DNA of 8,165 nucleotides from Bacteroidota bacterium (GTDB lineage Bacteria; Bacteroidota; Ignavibacteria; Ignavibacteriales; Melioribacteraceae). Position numbers and translations under genes: made by a program. Location of the stretch: the NCBI GenBank assembly GCA_021786655.1, contig JAJYMU010000117.1, forward strand, positions 1 to 8,165. Direction: 5' to 3'. Each line of letters begins with the position of its first letter. Position 1 is the first letter of the stretch. The notes beneath the pieces are model-generated. The model ran no database searches, was not told the origin of the DNA, and was given only the letters and a program-made list of their open reading frames with translations. Below, piece after piece: positions 1-6,472 of the stretch.

Positions 1-1869
1 GGAATTTCCGCCGAATAAATTTCCGCTTCGCGCATTCGGCACGCCGATATCGGAAATGATTGTCTGTGCCTCAGGTACGTTGGAACGGATCATTTTTTCG
101 ATGCGCTCAACAAATTTTTCCGTTTCCTCGATTCTGGTTCCTACGGGTAATCGCAAGTTGATAGAGAATTGACTTTCATCCGCATCTGGAAAAAATTCCG
201 TTCCGATAAATTTGAACAGCAAAAATGAAAGTACCGAGAAACCAATTACGCCGAGTATTACCAACTTTCTTCGTTTCAATGCTTTCGTTAAAGTGTTTTG
301 ATAGTAAGAATCGATTCGATCCAGAAAATTTTTTGCGAAATTTTGGGCGCGGTCGGCGAACTTTTTAGAATTAGGATTGAATTCCCTCTCCGCTTTCAAA
401 TATTTATAGCACATCAACGGTGTTACGGTTCGTGAGACAAAGAATGAGGAGAACAACGCAACCGTAATTGTAATTACCAACGGAAGAAATAGAAGCTTTG
501 CAATTCCCGTTAAGAAAATTACCGGAAGAAATACAATAACAGTGGTTAGTGTTGAAATAAAAATTGGCGAAGCGACTTCAAGGGCGGCATCCAATGTTGC
601 CTGCATTTTCGGCTTCTTGTCACTCTGCATTGTTCCGTAATGCCGCGAGATCGCTTCCAACTCAACGATAGAATCGTCCACCAACCTTCCAATGCCAAGC
701 GCCAGACCGCCAAATGTCATTATGTTCAGAGTTGTTCCACTGAATCTGAAGAATATAAAAGTTGCAAGAATTGAAAGAGGGATTGCAAGAAAAATAATTA
801 AAGCGCTTCTGGCGTTGCGCAAGAACATAAGAATGATCAGCGTTGCCAGCAAAGCACCCAATACCGCTTCTTGCGACAATCCGCTGATTGACTGGCGGAT
901 GTATAAACTCTGATCCAGACCAAGCGAAGCTTTCACTGACGGCGGAACATCTTTCAAAGTTGTCAATGCTTTCACAACGGCATTTACAACTTCTACCGTG
1001 TTAGCGCCGGAAGTTTTCTGCACTCTCAAAATCACACCCGGTCTTCCGTTGTGTCGAATAACTTCAGTTTGTTCTTGATACGAATCTTCAACAAACGCAA
1101 CATCACGCACACGGATTGGAACTCCGTTTACATTTTTGATTACGATGTTGCCCATCGGTTCAACAACATTGAACTGACTTTCTGTTTTAAGCGAATAATC
1201 GAACACGCCGGATTTAAGATCACCGGAAGGAACAATTAAGTTGGAAGAAGCCACCGCTTGCGTAATTTGCTGAAGCGACAAATTGAGCGCATCCAATCTG
1301 TTGCGATCTACCTTTATATGTATCTCACGAATTTTTCCGCCGGTAACTTGAGCAAACGCAACACCGGGCAAATGTTCTAGTTGTGGTTCAATAACATTGT
1401 AAGCTATATCGTACAATGCGCGTTCATCTATGTCGCCGCTGAGAGCGACTGTACAAACGGGGATATTGGTTATGTCAAATCGTAAGACCAGCGGTTGAGA
1501 CGCTGCGGTCGGAAGCAAATTCAAAACTCTATTCACTTTTTGGATTACGTCGATCAATCCTACATCTGTACTCGCGTCCCAATTAAAATTAACGCGCACT
1601 TGCGACATGCCCTCGCGTGTAGTTGATTGAACATAATTAACATTGTTCGTTGAGCTGACCGCGCGTTCAATCGGAACCGTTACCGTCTGTTCCATATCCG
1701 ATGGACCGGCGCCGCTGTTGAATGTTATTACACTTACAACCGGAATCTGAATATTCGGAAGCATATCGATCGGCAACTGAACAAACGACACAAATCCCAA
1801 TACAAAAATTGCAATCGCTGCCATCAATGTTGTGATGGGGTATTTTAGAGCAAGTCTGGTTAGCCACAT
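1..1869 (-). CDS. RND efflux pump, inner-membrane subunit (HAE1/AcrB-like), C-terminal part beyond window
   Basis: This is the proton-driven inner-membrane pump of a tripartite RND exporter, which passes substrates from the periplasm or inner membrane to an outer-membrane channel. I translated it by hand: 623 codons are open without interruption and the frame runs off the left edge, so about 60% of a usual ~1,030-residue pump is present. TM1 lies at about residues 10-30, followed by the first porter domain with the family wording LPIDMLPNIQIPVV and VPIERAVSS. TM2-TM6 fall at about 336-485 and TM7 at about 536-555. The TM4 proton-relay pair is present as Asp398-Asp399 in LVDDSIVE, matching AcrB Asp407-Asp408. 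A double Asp points to HAE1-type organic-substrate pumps rather than CzcA/CusA metal pumps. The TM10-TM11 relay residues lie outside the window. The ATG at 1869 is preceded by an in-frame TAG (1887-1885) and follows the adaptor stop by 7 bases, with only a weak GAAG upstream, so translational coupling is likely. The substrate cannot be read from the sequence. Confidence 0.95.
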   Translation of the reverse strand, partial: MWLTRLALKYPITTLMAAIAIFVLGFVSFVQLPIDMLPNIQIPVVSVITFNSGAGPSDMEQTVTVPIERAVSSTNNVNYVQSTTREGMSQVRVNFNWDASTDVGLIDVIQKVNRVLNLLPTAASQPLVLRFDITNIPVCTVALSGDIDERALYDIAYNVIEPQLEHLPGVAFAQVTGGKIREIHIKVDRNRLDALNLSLQQITQAVASSNLIVPSGDLKSGVFDYSLKTESQFNVVEPMGNIVIKNVNGVPIRVRDVAFVEDSYQEQTEVIRHNGRPGVILRVQKTSGANTVEVVNAVVKALTTLKDVPPSVKASLGLDQSLYIRQSISGLSQEAVLGALLATLIILMFLRNARSALIIFLAIPLSILATFIFFRFSGTTLNIMTFGGLALGIGRLVDDSIVELEAISRHYGTMQSDKKPKMQATLDAALEVASPIFISTLTTVIVFLPVIFLTGIAKLLFLPLVITITVALFSSFFVSRTVTPLMCYKYLKAEREFNPNSKKFADRAQNFAKNFLDRIDSYYQNTLTKALKRRKLVILGVIGFSVLSFLLFKFIGTEFFPDADESQFSINLRLPVGTRIEETEKFVERIEKMIRSNVPEAQTIISDIGVPNARSGNLFGGNS

Positions 1870-1876
1870 AAATTTT

Positions 1877-2983
1877 TTACTTCGCTATTTTAACTTTCAT
1901 TTTGTCTTTAACTAAATTTTGTCCCACCACAACAACCCGGTCGTTTCCATTCAGTCCGGATAAGACTTCAAACGTGCTGTCCATTCTAATTCCAATCTTC
2001 ACATATTTTTTGGAAACGGTCGTATCTGGATTCACCAAATAAACGAAGTCACCTTTTTCGTCATTCAAAATCACCTGATTAGGAAGAATTGGCGTATTGG
2101 ATTTCTTTTCGAGAATAAATTGCACTGTTGCAAACATTCCCGGTTTTAACGTTCTGGCGCTGTTGTCGATACTAATTTCTACAGCCATGGTTCTTGTTGC
2201 CAGATCGACCGACTGACTGATCTTGCTGATCTTCCCGTAAAATTTCTGATTTGGCAAAGCGTCGGCTGTGACTACAACATCTTTCACATTATTTAAATAC
2301 GGAACGCTTCTTTCCGGAACATTCACAATACTTTTAAGACGATCGATGTTCATCAACGTAAACAGAATGGAACTTTGATTACCCGTTGAAGCAGTAACAT
2401 ACGCTCCGGGATCAAGCATTCTTTTTGTTATCGTTCCGCCGAAAGGCGCTGTAACTTTACAGTAGTTTAGTTGGGTCAAAGCGTTGTTGTACGCCGCCTC
2501 CGTCGCTTCACGCTGAGCCGATGCGACACCAAAACTTGCCGTTGCATTATCTAAATCTTGCTGAGCAATTAACTTTTGCGCCAATAATTTTTTGTTTCTC
2601 TCATAATTTAATTTTGCATTCACATAATTTGCTTCGGCTTGCATAAAGTTTGCCTTTGCCTGCTTGGCGTTCTGAGCATAAATAGTTGTATCAATTAGCG
2701 CTAACAATTGATTCTGATTTACACGGTCGCCTATATCAACAAAGATTTTTTCAATGTTACCGTTCACTTTAGAAAAAATGCTTGCCTGCTGAATCGGCAA
2801 TATATCACCCGTCAAAGTTTCGGTTCTTACCGCGTCTCCGTTGGTTACCATTCCAACAACAACTAGAGGTCTCAGACTTGGCCGCATGGCGGATTTAGAC
2901 GAAGCAATTTTCAAAATAAATATCAGCACAAGAAACAGTACAACAGCGCTTAGAATGTAATATGATTTCTTGGAAAGATGCAT
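1877..2983 (-). CDS. RND periplasmic adaptor (membrane fusion protein, AcrA/HlyD family)
   Basis: This 368-residue protein is the periplasmic adaptor that links the RND pump encoded next to it to an outer-membrane channel. An N-terminal hydrophobic segment (about 9-27) follows a short Lys-containing stretch and acts as signal or membrane anchor. No lipobox Cys is present, so unlike AcrA it is probably not a lipoprotein. The first half of the lipoyl domain lies at about 68-98 (NGNIEKIFVDIGDRV), then an Ala/Gln/Asn-rich alpha-hairpin at about 100-170, then the second lipoyl half at about 173-197 (KVTAPFGGTITKRMLDPGAYV, split by Gly182-Gly183). The beta-barrel lies at about 215-292 (ending in LKPGMFATVQF), and the membrane-proximal domain completes it to 368. 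The length is typical of the family. The ATG at 2983 is fixed by an AAGGA ribosome site 6 bases upstream and an in-frame TAA at 3001-2999. It is the first gene of a two-gene operon with the pump. Any promoter must lie in the AT-rich stretch between 2984 and the terminator at 3182; I could not pick a convincing one. Confidence 0.95.
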   Translation of the reverse strand: MHLSKKSYYILSAVVLFLVLIFILKIASSKSAMRPSLRPLVVVGMVTNGDAVRTETLTGDILPIQQASIFSKVNGNIEKIFVDIGDRVNQNQLLALIDTTIYAQNAKQAKANFMQAEANYVNAKLNYERNKKLLAQKLIAQQDLDNATASFGVASAQREATEAAYNNALTQLNYCKVTAPFGGTITKRMLDPGAYVTASTGNQSSILFTLMNIDRLKSIVNVPERSVPYLNNVKDVVVTADALPNQKFYGKISKISQSVDLATRTMAVEISIDNSARTLKPGMFATVQFILEKKSNTPILPNQVILNDEKGDFVYLVNPDTTVSKKYVKIGIRMDSTFEVLSGLNGNDRVVVVGQNLVKDKMKVKIAK

Positions 2984-2989
2984 CTTAAG

Positions 2990-2994
2990 TCCTT
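2990..2994 (-). promoter_or_regulatory. Ribosome binding site of the adaptor gene
   Basis: The minus strand reads AAGGA here, 6 bases before the ATG at 2983, within a longer purine run AAAGGCAAGGA. This is a good match to the anti-Shine-Dalgarno sequence and decides the start of the adaptor. It is notable because many Bacteroidota genes lack such sites. The other two visible starts, at 6211 and 6473, have much weaker sites. Confidence 0.75.
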
Positions 2995-3181
2995 GCCTTT
3001 AAAAATAAAAAATGTTTTGAAGTGGAATTGGAATAGAAAGACGTTGGGGTCTGCTGATTATTAGTTGTGATAAATATATTCTCATTAATTAACTTTTCTA
3101 TCAGTTGGTCACAATAATAACAGATAAACACAATGCTTAAACAATCAGCACGCTCTATAAAGTTTCAATTTATATTATTAT

Positions 3182-3208
3182 AAAAAAAGCGCGGGTTTTC
3201 ACCCGCGC
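3182..3208 (-). terminator. Intrinsic terminator of the DUF2723 gene
   Basis: Read on the minus strand, an uninterrupted 8-bp stem, GCGCGGGT paired with ACCCGCGC (3208-3201 with 3196-3189), closes a GAAA tetraloop and is followed at once by seven T (3188-3182). It lies about 45 bases after the stop of the DUF2723 gene. A GC-only-like stem, a GNRA-type loop and a U-tract make a textbook rho-independent terminator. On the plus strand no T-tract follows, so it should work in one direction only. It separates the DUF2723 unit from the efflux operon downstream, implying that the efflux operon has its own promoter within 2984-3181. Confidence 0.93.
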
Positions 3209-3253
3209 GTTAGACAACCTGAAATGCTAAAAGATTAATGCCATTCTAATTTT

Positions 3254-6211
3254 TTATGGTTTAGCCGGTGCCTTCATCAAACTTTGATATTTACTTAATA
3301 ACTGTTCAATAGTTGGATCGTTCGGATAGAAAACCTTCAGCTTGTTCAAAATGTCTATTGCTTTGCCATATTCTTCAAGATTTTCGTAAACCTGAAGAAG
3401 CAACGTGTAAGGATTATAGTAAGATGTTATCTCTCTCGGATTTGTACTAATCCGTTGGAGCGCACTCTTTTCAACATACGAAGCAAGTTCTTTGTATCTA
3501 TCCATCCGATGTGCCGCATAATAAATGTTTGAGATGTCAAAAAGTATTCGGTAGTCCGCCTTAGCATAATCAAGCGGAATTTCTTTTTGCATGAAATCCA
3601 AAACTTGAATCGCCTTAGCGTTTTCTTTATGACCGGTGAAATGCATTGCAAGTCGTAGATACAAACCGCGATAATTCTGAATCATCCTTTCATGATTGTC
3701 GTCGTAATAAATGCTCTTGTCGTTCATACCTCTAAATTTGAATCCCGGCTGAAAAGTTTTGCTGTATGACGGATTTTCTTCCATCAAGTTTTTCCACATT
3801 CTGCCTTCGTCCATCATTTCAATGTTGCCTCGGTTCTTGTAAGGAACAAGTTGATATGCAAGTCCGTCGAGCTGCAGATAATCGTCCAAACCTATTTTGC
3901 TGTCGTTGCTGCATGTTGTTGCAAAGTAGATTGGGCGTTTCCAGTTGTTTGCTTCGATGATTGAGAGAACCGCAATATCCTGAGCGCGGACTGCCGTAAC
4001 ATCGCCAAAGTTTAGAGTCGGCTCAACTTTAAACTCAACTTTATCCTGCCAAGTTACGGTTGTATCCTGTAACGCCAATTTCTTTCTAACTTCCAGAGAA
4101 CTATCAAGCACGGCAGGTACAGGCAGATCAATTGTTTTTGTTTCCCATCTAACCGGACGAATATCGTCAATATCTTGGTCGCTTAAATTCATATCGACTT
4201 TTCTTGCGCCGTGCGGTGATTCATACTTAAGCTGGCGAATGTACCACGGAGTGTTTATCAAACTTAAATTTGCAACTCTAACATCCTGCCGCACTCCTTC
4301 AACTTCCTGAAGGTACCAAAGCGGAAATGTATCGTTATCACCGTTCGTGAAAAGAACTGCATTCGGCTCGCAGCTTTGTAACATGTTGTAAGCAAAATCC
4401 CACGGCAGCCAATCTTTCGATCTATCTTGTTCACGGTAGTTCGATTGGAACAATCTCATCGGCAGAAAAACAAATGCGAGCACAAGAACTACGCCTGGCG
4501 AATATTTTACAATCTGAAACTTCGAATACTTTTGTTTGATAAGTTCAATCAAATTATGAAGCCCTACGGCTATCCAGATGCTGAACATAAAACACATGGT
4601 TCCGTAAAATTTAATTCTCTCCCTCGGCTGCGGCTCCTGCTGGTTCTGGTAATATGCCGTTGCATAAGTGATGAGAAAGAATAGGACCATGAAGATCGCC
4701 GCCATCTTCCAATCTTTTCTGAAGTGGAAATAAATTCCGAGCAACCCTATCAAGAACGGAATTCCAAAATAAGATTTTGATGCGTCGCCGCTAAATTTCA
4801 ATCCGAATAATTTTCCGAATAGATTTGCTACGCCGTTAAACGGCCAAACGTTTGGTCCCGAATCCTGATCCCATGATTCTCTACCGGCAAAATTCCAAAG
4901 TATGTATCTCGTCATCATGTGGTTCATCTGGTAGTTCCACAAGAAATCCAGATCGCTGGAATAATTGGTGAAGACTCCCTGCTGATGTGATTCAGTTGTG
5001 TATCTTCTTTGGAAACTCGGCCATTCGCCGTACTGTTCGCGGTTAAGATAAGTTACAAGCGAACTAAAATTCGACGGCGCATTTTCGTTGATCGGCGGAT
5101 TAAGCTCAGCACGGACTATTATTACTACATAAGAGGTAAATCCTAAAAGTATAAATAGAAAAGACTTTGCTACAAGATTGAGAGTCGGCTTATTCTTTTT
5201 CTTAGTGAAATAAATCAAATAACCCAGCACTGCAAAAATTACGATCATGGTTATCAACGCAAGATTGTTGCTCGAACCGGAAATCATTCCGATTAAATCG
5301 GGCAGATATCTTACCAGTCCGGGATAAATAACAACAAGCAAAATTCCTCCGGCGAGCAGCACATAGTAGATGGAATTTTTATGCACCAGTTTTTTCCAAA
5401 AAGCACCGATAAAGACTACGGTGGCAAAAAATATTATCGCCGCAAACTTCACATCAAATGCTTGATATTCTTCCGGCATCGGAGGTTGAGTGGCAGTTTG
5501 GCTAGCCCACAGCACGATTGCCAAAAGTAAAACTATACCGACGTTCACCAGAAAATAGTAGATTGTTTTCTTTAACTCTTTTTCATCAGTAATATATTTT
5601 CTGAACATGATGAGCATTATGATCGAAAGCGTGGTAAGCGCACCCATCAATCTTAGACTTGTGGATAGCCCCACAAGGTAAGCAAGCAGCAAAATAAATT
5701 TTTCATTATCAACTTCATCCGCGCGCTCATTCCAGATTAACATTATGTACATAATCGCGGCGAACACAAAAGTATTGGTCGCATAAACTTCCGTTTCAAC
5801 GGCGTTCCACCACGAGATATAAGCAAATGCATTTGTCAACGCGCCAATTGCAGCAATAACGTAAATCAATGCCGCGTCTGCGAAGGATTTGTAATCCTTG
5901 CCTCTGTAATTTTCAATCACTTTGATAATTATGAAATAAAGCATCGAGGCGGAAACGGCGCTCGTTAAAACTGAAATAAGATTCATTCTAAACGCAATAT
6001 TCGTAGCGATGGGAAGCATTGAGAAAAATCTTGCCAGAAGCAGAAACAGCGGCGCTCCGGGCGGATGAGGAATTTGTAAGTTATACGCCGTTGCCAAATA
6101 TTCGCCGCAATCCCAAAAAGAAACCGAGGGTTGAACGGTTAGATAGTAAACTATTCCGGTCGCGATGAATATCAATAACGCAATACTTCTTTTAAATACT
6201 TTGTAATTCAT
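3254..6211 (-). CDS. DUF2723 family polytopic membrane protein (TMEM260/GT117-like, GT-C type) with TPR-like tail
   Basis: This is a 985-residue integral membrane protein of the DUF2723 family. The vertebrate relative TMEM260 is an O-mannosyltransferase, so a role in transferring sugar from a lipid carrier to exported proteins is plausible but is inference for this bacterial member. After TM1 (about 9-26) comes the conserved first outer loop FWDCGEYLATA, with Asp34 and Glu37 where GT-C enzymes carry their catalytic acid, then IPHPPGAPLF (47-56). About a dozen hydrophobic segments follow up to about residue 590. Further family blocks are PPINENAPSN (372-381), YLNREQYGEWP (388-398), FTNGDNDTFPLWYLQ (621-635) and INTPWYIRQLKY (652-663). 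Residues about 600-850 are soluble, and about 850-970 look like two or three TPR helical hairpins, for instance YGKAIDILNKLKVFYPNDP. An in-frame TAG (6214-6212) sits directly before the ATG, fixing the start. The ribosome site is poor. It stands alone, with its own terminator downstream and a divergent neighbour upstream. Confidence 0.93.
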   Translation of the reverse strand: MNYKVFKRSIALLIFIATGIVYYLTVQPSVSFWDCGEYLATAYNLQIPHPPGAPLFLLLARFFSMLPIATNIAFRMNLISVLTSAVSASMLYFIIIKVIENYRGKDYKSFADAALIYVIAAIGALTNAFAYISWWNAVETEVYATNTFVFAAIMYIMLIWNERADEVDNEKFILLLAYLVGLSTSLRLMGALTTLSIIMLIMFRKYITDEKELKKTIYYFLVNVGIVLLLAIVLWASQTATQPPMPEEYQAFDVKFAAIIFFATVVFIGAFWKKLVHKNSIYYVLLAGGILLVVIYPGLVRYLPDLIGMISGSSNNLALITMIVIFAVLGYLIYFTKKKNKPTLNLVAKSFLFILLGFTSYVVIIVRAELNPPINENAPSNFSSLVTYLNREQYGEWPSFQRRYTTESHQQGVFTNYSSDLDFLWNYQMNHMMTRYILWNFAGRESWDQDSGPNVWPFNGVANLFGKLFGLKFSGDASKSYFGIPFLIGLLGIYFHFRKDWKMAAIFMVLFFLITYATAYYQNQQEPQPRERIKFYGTMCFMFSIWIAVGLHNLIELIKQKYSKFQIVKYSPGVVLVLAFVFLPMRLFQSNYREQDRSKDWLPWDFAYNMLQSCEPNAVLFTNGDNDTFPLWYLQEVEGVRQDVRVANLSLINTPWYIRQLKYESPHGARKVDMNLSDQDIDDIRPVRWETKTIDLPVPAVLDSSLEVRKKLALQDTTVTWQDKVEFKVEPTLNFGDVTAVRAQDIAVLSIIEANNWKRPIYFATTCSNDSKIGLDDYLQLDGLAYQLVPYKNRGNIEMMDEGRMWKNLMEENPSYSKTFQPGFKFRGMNDKSIYYDDNHERMIQNYRGLYLRLAMHFTGHKENAKAIQVLDFMQKEIPLDYAKADYRILFDISNIYYAAHRMDRYKELASYVEKSALQRISTNPREITSYYNPYTLLLQVYENLEEYGKAIDILNKLKVFYPNDPTIEQLLSKYQSLMKAPAKP

Positions 6212-6293
6212 CTAAGGTTTCATCCCGATTTTATTAAAAAATATTGAAGAGTTGATAATAAAAACTGCCGCTAAACTATTTCTGAAAAATCAT

Positions 6294-6307
6294 TTTGACA
6301 AGTCAAA
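6294..6307. repeat. Palindrome overlapping the -35 region between divergent genes
   Basis: The sequence TTTGAC-AA-GTCAAA is a 6-bp inverted repeat with a 2-base centre. It covers the TTGACA -35 box of the rightward promoter. On the other strand it gives TTGACT, itself a near-consensus -35, although the matching leftward -10 (AGAAAT after 17 bases) is poor. The site could be a repressor operator shared by both genes or simply the symmetry of a good -35 box. The two-base centre does not match the four-base spacing of FNR-type sites. No regulator gene is in the window. Confidence 0.4.
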
Positions 6308-6323
6308 TATATATAAATATATG
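6295..6323 (+). promoter_or_regulatory. Near-consensus sigma-70-type promoter of the MgtC-DUF4010 gene
   Basis: TTGACA (6295-6300, a perfect -35) is followed by a 17-base spacer made mostly of A and T and then TATATG (6318-6323, 4 of 6 matches to the -10). Spacing is optimal. Transcription would begin near 6330, leaving a leader of about 140 bases before the ATG at 6473. If the organism is a true Bacteroidota, its main sigma factor prefers a different promoter (TTTG and TAnnTTTG), so use of this one depends on the lineage. Confidence 0.6.
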
Positions 6324-6329
6324 GAAAAT

Positions 6330-6472
6330 CCACTCAGACTCAGTAGGTTATGAATGATTGCACAACCGTAATAAATCCCTTGTTCCCTCTTGCGGGATAC
6401 CTTGGCTAATCAATTCATTTATTGAATCTTGCAGTCAAGAATCTTAGATTCATAACAAAAAATTGAGATGAA
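6330..6472 (+). promoter_or_regulatory. Possible structured 5' leader (cis-regulatory RNA candidate) of the MgtC-DUF4010 gene
   Basis: The predicted leader carries a perfect 9-bp long-range inverted repeat, GTTATGAAT (6347-6355) with ATTCATAAC (6448-6456), that could close a domain of about 110 nt like a riboswitch P1 helix. Inside are candidate small stems: ATCCC (6375-6379) with GGGAT (6394-6398), and ATTCA (6413-6417) with TGAAT (6423-6427). A local hairpin GAATC-TTA-GATTC (6439-6451) shares bases with the 3' arm of the long helix, so the two cannot form together. The 3' arm ends about 16 bases before the start codon, within reach of an initiating ribosome. I could not match the sequence to any riboswitch class I know, including M-box, yybP-ykoY and ydaO. 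Chance pairing in AT-rich sequence remains possible. Confidence 0.3.

Noticed and set aside
692..1239. Plus-strand open frames opposite the RND pump gene (692-913 and 1051-1239).
   Set aside because: They lie wholly within the uninterrupted minus-strand pump frame, which has clear family motifs; they resemble no family I know.
3065..3114. TTGTGA (3065-3070) and TCACAA (3109-3114) as a possible Rex- or CRP-like inverted repeat before the adaptor gene.
   Set aside because: The arms are 38 bases apart and have no flanking symmetry, so they do not form a recognisable operator.
3001..3181. Several TTGNNN and AT-rich hexamers as candidate promoters for the efflux operon.
   Set aside because: None combines a good -35, a good -10 and correct spacing, and choosing one in such AT-rich DNA would be arbitrary.
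6212..6223. A three-codon reading frame ATG AAA CCT TAG on the minus strand directly before the DUF2723 start.
   Set aside because: It has no clear ribosome site and is short enough to arise by chance. It is useful only because its stop fixes the DUF2723 start.
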